Shown one piece after another: positions 8,551-18,203 of a DNA stretch of 64,000 nt. The notes under the pieces are model-generated. The model did no database searches. It saw only the letters and a program-made list of their open reading frames with translations, and was not told the origin of the DNA. The stretch is taken from contig NZ_KB235930.1 in the NCBI RefSeq assembly GCF_000332295.1, positions 3,623,895-3,687,894 of the forward strand. The letters are read 5' to 3'. A program made the position numbers and the translations under genes. Position 1 is the first letter of the stretch. Each line of letters starts with the position of its first letter. This DNA is from Fortiea contorta PCC 7126. GTDB taxonomy: Bacteria > Cyanobacteriota > Cyanobacteriia > Cyanobacteriales > Nostocaceae.

Positions 8551-9301
8551 TCTTTTGTGATAACCGAGGAAAAAGAAGAGGAACAGCATTGCTGGATGGT
8601 AGAGTTTGTAGGCGCTCCAAGACTTGTAAACTCTCAAAAGCTGCTTCTCTAATTGTGTTCTCTTGCTCTTGGGAAAGTAGGAGTGTTAAGCACTCGCTCA
8701 CGTCTTGCTGTACAGAAACGTCTACTCGCTGACGAGTGATTAATCTAGTGAGTTGTTGGACAGCAATTAAACGCTTTAAGGGATCTGATTGAGTTAAATT
8801 GTTGAGTAACCGGTCTAACTGATTGTCCTCTCGGCTGGCGTGAAGATTGAATATTTGCCAAACCAACAAAATTAAAGTTAATAGTGTTCCTAAACCTTGA
8901 GCGATCGCACCAGCTGCAATCCAAGGACTACTGGAATCCACCCAAATAGCAGATGCTGTATAAGTACTAAGGGTAGCAATACCACCGCTACCAACAGCTA
9001 AGACTAACCGACTGTGAGGGCTGTTTAAAAATTTGCGAACTTCTGACCAGCGTATGCGCCAGTCCCACTGTTGCATTGAGTAAACTAGTAGCATGACTCC
9101 TACGCCGACGCTGAGAGCTAGCAGCAGTTTCCAATTCCACAGCAGCATGGCTACGATGATAGTCAGGAACCACAGAATATTTCCTGACCCAGAAAAACTT
9201 GGGAAATTTCGTTGCTTTAGGCTTCCTGTCTTGAACGCTGGGAGCGACCAGTTGGGAAGCTGGTTAATCAATTGCTGCCACGCAGACGAAGCCTGTGCCA
9301 C
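8534..9301 (-). CDS. Membrane protein with C-terminal helical-repeat-like domain
   Basis: Protein of 255 residues; family not recognised by name. Four hydrophobic segments are seen, at about residues 42-58 (ILWFLTIIVAMLLW), 60-75, 97-118 and 127-148. A charged cytoplasmic-looking C-terminal half follows with helical, Armadillo/HEAT-like spacing (DPLKRLIAVQQLTRLI, ECLTLLLSQE, IREAAFESLQVLERL). Start is a GTG at 9301 with no strong ribosome-binding site, so the start is uncertain. The last residues lie in the tandem repeat at 8534-8550, so the C-terminus may vary between strains. A scaffold role would be a guess. Confidence 0.7.
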   Translation of the reverse strand: MAQASSAWQQLINQLPNWSLPAFKTGSLKQRNFPSFSGSGNILWFLTIIVAMLLWNWKLLLALSVGVGVMLLVYSMQQWDWRIRWSEVRKFLNSPHSRLVLAVGSGGIATLSTYTASAIWVDSSSPWIAAGAIAQGLGTLLTLILLVWQIFNLHASREDNQLDRLLNNLTQSDPLKRLIAVQQLTRLITRQRVDVSVQQDVSECLTLLLSQEQENTIREAAFESLQVLERLQTLPSSNAVPLLFPRLSQKIRVRG

Positions 9302-9444
9302 AGTATTTATCCACTAAACTACACAATTGCTTTCATAGTATATAAGTCTTATCAGGTACTAGGACAAGTTGTATACTACCAGTTCCTAAAGCTGACATCG
9401 ACAATTAATAATACTCTATAAAGATACCGGGACTGTAGGGGTGA

Positions 9445-10032
9445 TTAAAAGCAAAAGCGGAAGTTATCAAGGATAAATTGACCATCGAAAGCACAGAAGG
9501 TAACAGAATGGATGCCGTTTGCTGCTATTGATAATAAAGTGTTTGGGGGCATCGTCGAGTCAGAATTAGCTAGGTTAGCTGTTGGTAATACCGTTTGCGT
9601 GATCAGTTGGCGATCGCTATCATAAGCAGACATGACTAATCGCTGTGAACTGGTGACAAATACACCAACCCAATTGGTAGGTTGTAAGAAGGTGGCTTCT
9701 AAAAATCCGCCTCTGGGTGATCCCATCAATACAGTTACCCCTGAATGGGTGGGAAAAGCTGGATTCGATGGTTGGATTGCTAAACAATTGTTAAAAATGA
9801 CACCCCAATTTTCATATTGGTGCTCCACAACTTCAAAACATTTTAAATCTTCTAAGTTTAAAGAGATACAACTAGGTACGCTATCTGTAGCCACCTCGTC
9901 GGTTGCTTCTTCTAATTGACTTTGCCAATCTGCAGCTACCACTTGGTCAGGAATATTAAAGTTGTCAAGCGCAAATTTAGTGTCTCTCAACTTTGGTGGT
10001 TTGTGCGATTGAAGAATAGCCTGTTTTGCCAT
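9445..10032 (-). CDS. Hypothetical protein, beta-rich
   Basis: Protein of 195 residues, not recognised. No signal peptide or membrane segment. The first 65 residues are charged and low in order; from about 70 on the sequence is rich in alternating hydrophobic residues (WGVIFNNCLAIQPSNPAF, FLEATFLQPTNWVGVFVT, GIHSVTFCAFDGQFILDNF), consistent with a beta-sandwich; the closing DGQFILDNFRF resembles jelly-roll carbohydrate-binding folds. That likeness is only visual. Start ATG at 10032; translation is open throughout and the composition matches neighbouring genes. Confidence 0.6.
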   Translation of the reverse strand: MAKQAILQSHKPPKLRDTKFALDNFNIPDQVVAADWQSQLEEATDEVATDSVPSCISLNLEDLKCFEVVEHQYENWGVIFNNCLAIQPSNPAFPTHSGVTVLMGSPRGGFLEATFLQPTNWVGVFVTSSQRLVMSAYDSDRQLITQTVLPTANLANSDSTMPPNTLLSIAANGIHSVTFCAFDGQFILDNFRFCF

Positions 10033-10445
10033 AACACCCCTCTTTACTGTTGCTGAGATAAATTAAGATAAGTAAATGTTTTTAACGGCTGTTTTTCATA
10101 GGTATTTTGACTACCTTGGACGTCAAATATATCCGTGTGTTTTCTGATAGACTATCATAAAAAACTTACACGCGAACTTAATCTCAGTAATACCCGCTAC
10201 CTCAATAAACCCTTGTGACAAAGCAGATACAAGCAAAATTACACAGGAATACGGAAAAAATAATTACTAAATCTTCACACGCAATCCAGTAATTTCACAT
10301 CTACTTAATCTGGCGCTGGCGAATGGAAACTCAGCCCTTTTCACCATGCTTTTGGAAGTTGTTCATAGCTGCTCAAAAAGTCTAATTTGGAGTGGTGCTA
10401 CTCTTATCCATACCTAGCAAATACTCAGCTAAATAAGAAATATTT
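10033..10445. other. Intergenic, nothing recognised
   Basis: About 410 bp of AT-rich sequence between divergent genes. No open frame, tRNA-like arm or clear inverted repeat was found. It presumably contains the two promoters. Confidence 0.5.
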
Positions 10446-11342
10446 ATGTTTCAGCCAATAGGATTTGAGCAACGGTTTGTCAATACCTCTCTAGGTAGAA
10501 CAGTTTACTATACTGCGGCTGATTCACCTTGGCAGGATGATTTAACCACAAAAAGCGATCGCGAAACGTTGGTATTTTTGCACGGCTTTGGTGGTGGGTC
10601 TTCTGCGTATGAGTGGTCGAAAGTTTATCCGGCTTTTGCGGCTGAATATCGCATCATTGCACCGGACTTGATCGGTTGGGGTAGGTCTGAACACCCAGCC
10701 CGCAATTATCAAATTGATGATTATTTAACTACGATTCGGGAGTTTCTAGAACAGACAACCACAGCACCCGTCAAAGTGATTGCGTCGTCACTAACTGCAG
10801 CATTCACAATTCGATTAGCGATCGCCCATCCTGATTTATTCCAATCTCTAATTCTCACCACACCTGCAGGACTTTCCGACTTTGGTCAAGATTACTCCCG
10901 CAGCTTTTTTGCTCAGATAGTCAGCGTTCCCATCGTTGACCGCTTGTTGTACAGTTCGGGAATCGCTACTGGTGGCGGGATTCGCAGTTTTTTAGAACAA
11001 CGCCAATTTGCTAAACCTAGTCGAGTTTACCAAGAAATTGTCGATGCTTATTTAGAATCCGCACAGCAACCTAACGCTGAATATGCAGCCCTATCTTTTG
11101 TCCGGGGTGACTTGTGCTTTGATTTATCGCTGTATATTCAACAATTGACCACTCCCACCGCGATTATCTGGGGACGAAAATCAGAATTTACTGGCCCAGA
11201 TGTAGGGCGCCGTCTCGCACAGATGAACCCGCAAGCAATTCGATTTTTTCAAGTGTTAGAAGATGTGGGGTTAACACCACAATTGGAACTACCAGCGGTG
11301 ACGATTGGGTTAATTCGGCGATATTTACCTTTGTTGGAGTGA
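10446..11342 (+). CDS. Alpha/beta hydrolase fold protein with degenerate triad
   Basis: Protein of 298 residues with the alpha/beta hydrolase fold: oxyanion-hole motif LHGFGGGSS (45-53), IIAPDLIGWGRS (70-81) and a nucleophile-elbow region VKVIASSLTAAF (109-120). The elbow reads A-S-S-L-T instead of G-x-S-x-G, leaving Ser115 as the possible nucleophile. The strand-7 acid would be Glu247 or Asp252 (IWGRKSEFTGPD). At the usual GHxPxxExP site the sequence is VGLTPQLELP, so the catalytic His is replaced by Leu276. A normal triad is therefore absent, pointing to a non-hydrolytic or altered function. Start ATG; no strong ribosome-binding site. Confidence 0.8.
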   Translation: MFQPIGFEQRFVNTSLGRTVYYTAADSPWQDDLTTKSDRETLVFLHGFGGGSSAYEWSKVYPAFAAEYRIIAPDLIGWGRSEHPARNYQIDDYLTTIREFLEQTTTAPVKVIASSLTAAFTIRLAIAHPDLFQSLILTTPAGLSDFGQDYSRSFFAQIVSVPIVDRLLYSSGIATGGGIRSFLEQRQFAKPSRVYQEIVDAYLESAQQPNAEYAALSFVRGDLCFDLSLYIQQLTTPTAIIWGRKSEFTGPDVGRRLAQMNPQAIRFFQVLEDVGLTPQLELPAVTIGLIRRYLPLLE

Positions 11343-11344
11343 GT

Positions 11345-11402
11345 TGGTGGGTGTGGGGAGTGTGGGGAGGTGGGGTGATGGGGTGATGGGGTGGTGGGGT
11401 GA
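11345..11402. repeat. G-rich tandem repeat (GGGGTGATG type)
   Basis: Directly after a stop codon: GTGTGGGGAG and GGGGTGATGG units. Same unit types as the arms around the 21-bp arrays at 57.3 and 58.8 kb and at 63.4 kb. Here only the G-rich arm is present. No gene follows until the catalase start; a hairpin CCATCACGCAAGTAGCG-like stretch at 11557-11575 is weak. Confidence 0.6.
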
Positions 11403-11683
11403 CTTGTACTGAGCGGAGCTGAAGTATGGGGAGGGCGATCGCTTTGGAATCAGCCCTTCAATAGAGATAAGCGATCGCCACAAACATCCTTGGGCTAGAG
11501 GTAATTAACCAAGTGTCTTTCTAGGATCAAATAGCGCTGCTGGGAAGTAAAAAACTCCATCACGCAAGTAGCGTGGAGTTTTGGGAAAACGGGAATAGGG
11601 GAGCCACTTGCTCCACTTAGGCAATGAATGCCCCGTCTTCCATACCCCATGCCGAATGCCCCAAACAGAGGAAAGAGCATCTG

Positions 11684-13798
11684 ATGGCTGAACACAATCA
11701 GGTAAACGAAAACACCAAAAATCAAGACCTCGCAACCTATCGAGAAGATGCGGGCGAGTCTCTCACCACAAACCAAGGTGTAAAAGTTAGCGATACCGAT
11801 AACTCACTCAAAGTGGGATCGCGAGGGCCATCGCTGCGTGATGATTTCCATTTCCAAGAAAAGCTAACCCATTTTGACCGAGAAAGAATCCCAGAACGCG
11901 TAGTTCACGCGCGGGGTTCGGGAGCACACGGCTATTTCCAGCCCTACGAATCATTGGCGGAATTTACCAAAGCTAAATTTTTACAAGACCCATCTGTAAA
12001 AACACCAGTCTTCACTCGCTTTTCTACTGTCGTTGGCTTTCGCGGCTCGGCGGATACAGTGCGAGATGTACGGGGATTTTCAGTAAAATTTTACACTGAA
12101 GATGGTAATTATGACTTGGTAGGTAATAACATACCAGTTTTCTTTATTCAGGATGCGATCAAATTCCCGGATTTAGTTCACGCGATTAAACCAGAACCCC
12201 ATAACGAAATGCCGCAAGCAGCGGCGGCTCACGATAACTTCTGGGACTTCATTTCGCTGACACCCGAATCTACGCACATGGTTATGTGGGTGCTTTCTGA
12301 CCGGGCTATCCCTAGAAGCTATCGGATGATGCAAGGGTTTGGAATTCACACCTTCCGTTGGGTGAATGCCCAAGGAAAATCTCGGTTTATTAAGTATCAC
12401 TGGAAACCTCTACTAGGAGTACATTCACTAGTCTGGGACGAAGCTCAAAACACCGCCGGTAAAGATCCTGATTTTCATCGTCGGGATTTGTGGGAAGCGA
12501 TTGAGAAAGGAAATTACCCAGAATATGAACTGGGAGTACAAATTATTGAAGAGGAAGACGAATTCAAATTTGATTTTGACATCCTCGACGCTACGAAAAT
12601 GATTCCCGAAGAATTAGTCCCGGTGCGTCCCATTGGCAAAATGGTTCTCAACCGCAATCCTGACAACTTCTTTGCGGAGACTGAACAAGTTGCATTCCAG
12701 CCTAGCAACGTTGTATCTGGAATCGATTTTAGCGATGATCCGTTGCTACAAGGTAGGTTGATGTCCTATCACGACACCCAACTGCACCGTTTGGGTAGCC
12801 CCAACTTTACGCAAATACCCATCAACAAGCCGCTGTGTCCGTTCCATAATAACCAGCGTGACGGTCGGATGCAGACGGAAATTCATACCAGTCGCGTCAA
12901 CTACTATCCGAATTCTTTGGGAGGAGGGTATCCCGCGACAACACCCGGCTCTGAGGGTGGATATGTGCATTATCCAGAACGTGTGGAGGGCCATAAAGTC
13001 CGAGAACGCAGTCCTAGTTTTAAAGAGCATTTCCAGCAAGCTACTTTGTTCTGGAATAGTCTTTCTGTCCCGGAAAAAGAGCATTTAGTCGCTGCTGCAC
13101 ATTTTGAGTTGGGGAAAGTGGAAGATCAAGGTGTGCGTGAGCGGATGGTCGAGCGCTTGAACCATGTTGACCACGAGTTAGCGAAGCGAGTAGCGGTAGG
13201 TATTGGAATTCCCGCCCCGACAGCGCCTGCGACAGAAAATCACGGACAAAGTTCATCTGCTCTCAGCCAGGAAAACACGACTAAAATTGCTAAAGGTCGA
13301 AAGGTGGCTATCTTGGCGGCTGATGGTGTTGATAATTCGCAGATGATGGCGATCAAGCAAGCCTTGAAGGATGCGGGAGCAGAGGCAGAAATCGTGGCAA
13401 AATTTAAAGGCAAGATTAAGAGTGCCGATGGTCAAGAAATTGAGGTGGATAAAACCTTCTTGACGAGTGCTTCACCATTATTTGATGCTGTGTACGTACC
13501 GGGTGGTGCTGAAAGTGTCAAGGCCTTAAAGATGAATGGTGATGCTTTGCACTTTATTCATGAAGCCTTTAAGCATTGTAAAGCGATCGCTGCCACAGGC
13601 GAGGGAGTTGATTTGTTCACAGCTTTGGAAATTCCCGGGGTAAAATTAGCAGACGCTAAGTCTTCTTTAAAGAATGACCAAGGAGTTGTCACCAGTCGCA
13701 ACACCGCTGATGCAAAAGCTGTAGCCGCTGAATTTATCAAAGCGATCGCCCAACATCGTCACTGGAAACGCGCTCAAAAAGAGCAAGTCCCCGCGTAA
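11684..13798 (+). CDS. katE: Large-subunit haem catalase (HPII type)
   Basis: Catalase of 704 residues that decomposes hydrogen peroxide. Visible active-site elements: distal His75 in VVHARGSGAHG, distal Asn148 in LVGNNIPVFF, and the proximal haem ligand Tyr362 in RLMSYHDTQLHRLG. After the catalase core (to about 500) comes a linker and a C-terminal class I glutamine-amidotransferase/DJ-1-like domain (about 548-700; GRKVAILAADGVDNSQ, DAVYVPGGAES), which defines the large-subunit clade. The frame is open from an ATG 20 codons upstream, but GAGGAAAG lies just before the ATG at 11684, giving the usual family N-terminus. Many cyanobacteria rely on catalase-peroxidase or Mn catalase, so this gene is a patchily distributed trait (family knowledge). 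Confidence 0.93.
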   Translation: MAEHNQVNENTKNQDLATYREDAGESLTTNQGVKVSDTDNSLKVGSRGPSLRDDFHFQEKLTHFDRERIPERVVHARGSGAHGYFQPYESLAEFTKAKFLQDPSVKTPVFTRFSTVVGFRGSADTVRDVRGFSVKFYTEDGNYDLVGNNIPVFFIQDAIKFPDLVHAIKPEPHNEMPQAAAAHDNFWDFISLTPESTHMVMWVLSDRAIPRSYRMMQGFGIHTFRWVNAQGKSRFIKYHWKPLLGVHSLVWDEAQNTAGKDPDFHRRDLWEAIEKGNYPEYELGVQIIEEEDEFKFDFDILDATKMIPEELVPVRPIGKMVLNRNPDNFFAETEQVAFQPSNVVSGIDFSDDPLLQGRLMSYHDTQLHRLGSPNFTQIPINKPLCPFHNNQRDGRMQTEIHTSRVNYYPNSLGGGYPATTPGSEGGYVHYPERVEGHKVRERSPSFKEHFQQATLFWNSLSVPEKEHLVAAAHFELGKVEDQGVRERMVERLNHVDHELAKRVAVGIGIPAPTAPATENHGQSSSALSQENTTKIAKGRKVAILAADGVDNSQMMAIKQALKDAGAEAEIVAKFKGKIKSADGQEIEVDKTFLTSASPLFDAVYVPGGAESVKALKMNGDALHFIHEAFKHCKAIAATGEGVDLFTALEIPGVKLADAKSSLKNDQGVVTSRNTADAKAVAAEFIKAIAQHRHWKRAQKEQVPA

Positions 13799-13858
13799 TT
13801 CAGTAGTGCGTGCGATGATCCGCCCATAAAAAGAGTTTTGTGTTGTATCAAAATCCGT

Positions 13859-13888
13859 GTAGAGACGTTGCTGTGGCTTCGTCTCTAC
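13859..13888. terminator. Hairpin downstream of catalase gene
   Basis: Perfect 9-bp stem GTAGAGACG (13859-13867) and CGTCTCTAC (13880-13888) with a 12-nt loop, 60 bp after the stop. No T-run. The same GAGACG palindrome type recurs at 46.2 kb, so it may be an interspersed repeat rather than a dedicated terminator. Confidence 0.4.
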
Positions 13889-14048
13889 CTCCGGTTTCAT
13901 CCCGCTAGTTATCTGACAATAACCTTCCTAAAACAAATGTCAGAGAATACAATGAACACTCGCAGGAACAAGGGTTTTCCCACCCTCGATTGTGTTTCAA
14001 CCAAGAAAATTTGGGTAAACTCAATCCGATGGTTGCGAGGATGGATGA

Positions 14049-15152
14049 GTGTTAGAAGAACGGGCTTATTGGCTAGGATGGTCAAAAATTTCTGGGATTG
14101 GGCCAGTGTTGCTGCGACGTTTGCAACAACATTTTGGCACCTTGGCGACAGCTTGGAAAGCGAGTGCGGCTGAATTAGCACAAGTCGAGGGTTTTGGTTT
14201 TCAGACTCTAGAAAAAATCATACAACAGCGATCGCGTCTGCAGCCCCAACTGCTACTCACCCAACACGAAGCTGAAAACCCCCATTTTTGGACACCAGGG
14301 GACGCAGATTATCCCCGCTTGCTCTTAGAAACTCCCTCTCCACCACCACTTTTGTACTACCGTGGTGAAGTTGATTTAGCAGAAAATCTCGGACAAAAAC
14401 CATTAGTAGGAATTGTGGGGACTCGCAAACCCTCAGAATATGGTATCCGTTGGACTCGTCAAATTAGCACCGCTTTAGCTAAAAATGGCTTCACCGTCGT
14501 CTCGGGAATGGCTGAAGGAATTGACACTGAATCTCACTTAGCAACCCTCAAAGCCGGTGGAAGAACGATCGCTGTTTTAGGTACCGGCGTAGATGTGATT
14601 TATCCCCAAAAAAATCGAGATTTATATAAACAAATATTAACTTCAGGATTAGTTGTCAGTGAATATCCCAGCAAAACCCCACCCGACCGCACCCATTTCC
14701 CCCGTCGCAATCGCATCATTGCTGGCTTGAGTCGTGCCATTTTAGTCATGGAAGCACCCTTAAAATCTGGTGCTTTAATTACAGCAACCTATGCGAATGA
14801 ATTCGGACGCGATATCTATGCATTACCGGGAAGAATAGACGATCATCCATCCCAAGGGTGCTTAAAATTACTTTCCCAAGGCGCCACTTTCATTCTCAAA
14901 GAACTAGACGAACTCTTAACAATGTTAGGAGCAATTCCCCAAATTGATACCCCCGAAGAACCGATATTGCCAAACTTATCACCACAATTGCAACAAGTAA
15001 TAGATGCGATCGCCCAACATCCAGTATCCTTTGATTTAATTGTCCAACAAACAGGTATGGAAATAGGTACAGTTTCTAGTGCATTGCTGCAGTTAGAACT
15101 TATGGGTTTAATCTCACAACTCCCAGGAATGCAATATCAGAAATCTTCATGA
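14049..15152 (+). CDS. dprA: DNA-processing protein DprA
   Basis: Protein of 367 residues that binds incoming single-stranded DNA and loads RecA during natural transformation. An N-terminal helix-hairpin-helix/SAM-like part (about 10-60; ISGIGPVLLRRL, VEGFGFQTL) precedes the extended Rossmann domain with VGIVGTRKPSEYG, VVSGMAEGIDTESH, TIAVLGTGVDVIYP, VSEYPSKTPPDRTHFPRRN and SGALITATYA. A C-terminal winged helix (about 300-365) is typical of DprA. The start is a GTG at 14049 after GAGGATGGATGA; the overlapping ATGs at 14041 and 14045 are out of frame. No other competence gene is adjacent. Confidence 0.95.
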   Translation: MLEERAYWLGWSKISGIGPVLLRRLQQHFGTLATAWKASAAELAQVEGFGFQTLEKIIQQRSRLQPQLLLTQHEAENPHFWTPGDADYPRLLLETPSPPPLLYYRGEVDLAENLGQKPLVGIVGTRKPSEYGIRWTRQISTALAKNGFTVVSGMAEGIDTESHLATLKAGGRTIAVLGTGVDVIYPQKNRDLYKQILTSGLVVSEYPSKTPPDRTHFPRRNRIIAGLSRAILVMEAPLKSGALITATYANEFGRDIYALPGRIDDHPSQGCLKLLSQGATFILKELDELLTMLGAIPQIDTPEEPILPNLSPQLQQVIDAIAQHPVSFDLIVQQTGMEIGTVSSALLQLELMGLISQLPGMQYQKSS

Positions 15153-15378
15153 ATTCTCGACTTGTTCAATAGACCTGTTTTGAAAATAGGGGTTAGAAAC
15201 TAGAGGTTAGGGAAAGACATTTTATTTTTCCTTTATCTTGCAACATATAAAATTATCTAAACAAAATCTCTGCGCTAACTCAGCGTTGAAAAAAGTTAAA
15301 ATTTGGCGATACTTTCCCAACATCCTCTGAGATACAAAATCTCAAATTCCATTCCTGCTCCATACCAACATCTATCAT

Positions 15379-17547
15379 ATGAAAACCCTAATTATTGACA
15401 ATTATGACTCATATACCTTTAACCTTTATCAACTAATTGCCGAAATCAATGGAGAATATCCCACCGTAATTTATAACAATCAAATTACCTGGAATGAACT
15501 CAAACAATGGGAATTTGATAACATTGTAATTTCACCGGGCCCTGGTCGCCCGGAGAACTCAAAAGATTTTGGTATCTGTCATCAAGCTATTCAAAATACC
15601 CAAGTACCGCTTCTAGGGGTTTGTCTCGGACATCAGGGGCTTAGTAATGTTTTTGGCGGAAAAGTGATTCATGCACCTGAAGTTCGCCATGGTCGCCTCA
15701 GTCAGGTTTATCACGATGGAACTGATTTGTTATTTGCGGGAATTCCTTCTCCATTTTCTGTTGTGCGTTACCATTCTTTGCTAGTTGCAGATGAGCTACC
15801 CAAGTGTTTAGAAAAAGTGGCGTGGACGGATGACAACCTCATCATGGGAATCCGCCATCGCTCTTTACCGTTATGGGGTGTGCAGTTTCATCCAGAGTCA
15901 ATCTGCACTGAATATGGACACACTTTATTTGAGAATTTTCAAAAAATTACCCGAAAATTTGCCCAAGAGCGAGACAATATTTCCAAAAAAATCTACTGGA
16001 TAGAAAACAACGAAACTGCTCCCAAACCTGCAAGTTCTTCTCAGAAAAAACAGCAACAGGAATTTAAACTTTGTACACGCAAACTAAATCTATGTCCTGA
16101 TAGTGAGCAGATATTTGTACATTTGTTTGGTAATTCAGCCAATGCATTTTGGTTAGACAGCAGTCTTGTGGAACCCGGTCTTTCGCGCTTTTCCTACATG
16201 GGAGATAGCAGCGGCGAAAACAGTCTTTTAATTCATTATCGGGCATTATCTCAGGAACTTACAGTTACACAATCTGATATTGTCAGCTGCAAAACAGAGG
16301 GAATTTTCGACTATCTCCAGCGGGAAATTGAACGCCGACACTGCTCATCTGATCAGCTACCATGTGATTTTAACTGCGGGTTTGTGGGTTACTTTGGATA
16401 TGAATTAAAAGCAGAATGTGGATCTCAATTTCACCATTCTTCTAGCTTACCTGATGCTATGTTCCTCTTGGCCGATCGCATGATTGTGATCGATCACCAG
16501 GAACAAAGCGTTTATCTACTGTGCTTGATTCAGCAAGGACAAACAACCGCAGCAGAGGCTTGGTTTGAATGGATCAGACAACAGATTGACCATCTTCCTC
16601 CTTTATCGCCTATTGTTCCTCTGAAAAAAGATACACCTGTGATTTTCCGATTGAGTCGCTCTCAACAGACTTATCTGAGTGATATTGAGACATGTTTGCA
16701 GGAAATTCATGAAGGAGAAACTTATCAAGTTTGTTTGACAAACCAAATTCACACAGATACAACACCAGATCCACTGGCTTTTTATCGAACATTACGCCGG
16801 ATTAATCCCGCTCCTTATGCAGCATTTTTACGCTTTGGGGATGTGGCGATCGCTTGTTCGTCTCCAGAGCGATTTCTCAGCATCGATTGTCAAGGTTGGG
16901 TGGAAACCAAGCCCATCAAAGGGACTCTACCACGAGGAAAAACACCCCAAGAAGATTTTATCCTGGGTGAACGATTACGCAACAGCGAAAAAGACCGGGC
17001 TGAAAATCTCATGATTGTGGATTTACTGCGTAATGATTTAGGACGGGTATGTGCAGTTGGTACTGTCCATGTGCCGAAATTGATGGATGTGGAAACCTAT
17101 GCAACAGTCCATCAACTAGTGACAACTATTCGCGGTCAATTACGCGCCGGGATGAGCGCCACAGACTGTATTCGCAACGCCTTTCCCGGTGGTTCCATGA
17201 CAGGTGCGCCCAAGCTGAGAACTTTGGAGATTATTGATCGATTAGAGCAAGAAGCGCGGGGAGTTTATTCAGGAGCGATCGGCTTTTTAGGATTGAATGG
17301 TTCAGCCGATTTAAATATCGTTATTCGTACCGCCGTGTTGACAACTGAGCAAACCTCAATTGGTGTTGGTGGTGGTATTGTGGCGCTTTCTGATCCGCAG
17401 ATGGAGTTTCGAGAAACGATGCTGAAAGCAAAGGCATTAATTCATGCGATGATGCTCACAATTCATGGAGATTTTCAGGACGACAAATATTATATCCAGG
17501 GAATAGAAACAGAGGTTTTTGATAGCTCTAGAAAGGTGCAAGTGTAG
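15379..17547 (+). CDS. pabAB: Bifunctional aminodeoxychorismate synthase (PabA-PabB fusion)
   Basis: Fusion of 722 residues. The N-terminal glutamine amidotransferase (1-195) has the triad Cys82 (GVCLGHQG), His171 and Glu173 (QFHPES). A linker of about 40 polar residues leads to the chorismate-binding half (about 230-700). The active-site motif reads KPIKGTLPRG with Lys514; PIKGT marks aminodeoxychorismate synthases whereas anthranilate synthases have PIAGT. Other conserved blocks: IVDLLRNDLGRVC, FPGGSMTGAPKLR and IGVGGGIVALSDP. It converts chorismate and glutamine to 4-amino-4-deoxychorismate, a folate precursor. No folate or pabC gene is adjacent. Start ATG has no clear ribosome-binding site. 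Confidence 0.9.
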   Translation: MKTLIIDNYDSYTFNLYQLIAEINGEYPTVIYNNQITWNELKQWEFDNIVISPGPGRPENSKDFGICHQAIQNTQVPLLGVCLGHQGLSNVFGGKVIHAPEVRHGRLSQVYHDGTDLLFAGIPSPFSVVRYHSLLVADELPKCLEKVAWTDDNLIMGIRHRSLPLWGVQFHPESICTEYGHTLFENFQKITRKFAQERDNISKKIYWIENNETAPKPASSSQKKQQQEFKLCTRKLNLCPDSEQIFVHLFGNSANAFWLDSSLVEPGLSRFSYMGDSSGENSLLIHYRALSQELTVTQSDIVSCKTEGIFDYLQREIERRHCSSDQLPCDFNCGFVGYFGYELKAECGSQFHHSSSLPDAMFLLADRMIVIDHQEQSVYLLCLIQQGQTTAAEAWFEWIRQQIDHLPPLSPIVPLKKDTPVIFRLSRSQQTYLSDIETCLQEIHEGETYQVCLTNQIHTDTTPDPLAFYRTLRRINPAPYAAFLRFGDVAIACSSPERFLSIDCQGWVETKPIKGTLPRGKTPQEDFILGERLRNSEKDRAENLMIVDLLRNDLGRVCAVGTVHVPKLMDVETYATVHQLVTTIRGQLRAGMSATDCIRNAFPGGSMTGAPKLRTLEIIDRLEQEARGVYSGAIGFLGLNGSADLNIVIRTAVLTTEQTSIGVGGGIVALSDPQMEFRETMLKAKALIHAMMLTIHGDFQDDKYYIQGIETEVFDSSRKVQV

Positions 17548-17580
17548 ATGGACAAAAGTCTCTAACTTTGCCAAATTTTA

Positions 17581-17626
17581 ATTTTTTTTAACGCGGAGGT
17601 ACGCGAAGGTCAACGCGGAGGAAGGA
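17581..17626. repeat. ACGCGGAGG-type interspersed repeat
   Basis: Short imperfect repeats of ACGCGGAGG and ACGCGAAGG after the pabAB stop codon, of a type common between cyanobacterial genes. No gene in the rest of this 225-bp spacer. Confidence 0.45.
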
Positions 17627-17772
17627 GGTTTTCTCAAGTTGGCTATATACCAAAATAATTATACCAATGCCCCAAAAGGAAACAACAGATAAATTGGTAG
17701 GGGCGTAGGCTCCGCCTTAGAGCAGGGTATGGCCGTTCGCCGTTACATCATCTTTACATTGAAAAAGGCTAT

Positions 17773-18141
17773 TCATTTTTCCCCATATTCCATACCATTA
17801 GCTTCTGCATAGCGATACATAAATCGCATAAATCTATCCCAATGTTCATCCTGCTCAATTTCTAATTTGCACTCTACTCGCATTAATTCGTCACCTTCAT
17901 CACCACCAAAAATGAATCGAGTTGAAGCAGGTGTGACGTTAATTTCTCCTTCTTCATCAGTTAAAGATAATGAATTTAGCGATGGTTTAGTAAAGCTATT
18001 AAATCCTTCTAAAGCTTGCAATTTATTAAATATCATCAAGACTATCTGTTTACCAGTGCGGACTTCACGCCGCAAACTGACATTACTTAAGTCTTCAAAA
18101 ACCCCAGCGAAAAATTGGATGGAAGGAGTGATAGATGACAT
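17773..18141 (-). CDS. psb28: Photosystem II assembly protein Psb28, divergent (Psb28-2-like)
   Basis: Protein of 122 residues of the Psb28 (PsbW/Psb13) family, which binds assembly intermediates of photosystem II around CP47/cytochrome b559 rather than the mature complex. Family features: IQFFAGVFEDLSNVSLRR near the N-terminus, SLTDEEGEI in the middle and the diagnostic C-terminal WDRFMRFMYRYAEANGMEY. The central part (VRTGKQIVLMIFNKLQAL) differs from the canonical TFxF segment, so it is likely the Psb28-2 paralogue; that subtyping is inference. ATG at 18141. Located on the thylakoid cytoplasmic side in characterised members. Confidence 0.85.
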   Translation of the reverse strand: MSSITPSIQFFAGVFEDLSNVSLRREVRTGKQIVLMIFNKLQALEGFNSFTKPSLNSLSLTDEEGEINVTPASTRFIFGGDEGDELMRVECKLEIEQDEHWDRFMRFMYRYAEANGMEYGEK

Positions 18142-18168
18142 GTAATTCGTAATTAAATTAGATAAACT

Positions 18169-18200
18169 CCTAATCCCTAATCCCTAACCCCTAACCCCCA
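18169..18200. repeat. Short tandem repeat of TAATCCC/TAACCCC
   Basis: Five imperfect heptamers between two minus-strand genes; same class as the repeats near 8.5 and 46.3 kb. Confidence 0.6.
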
Positions 18201-18203
18201 ATT

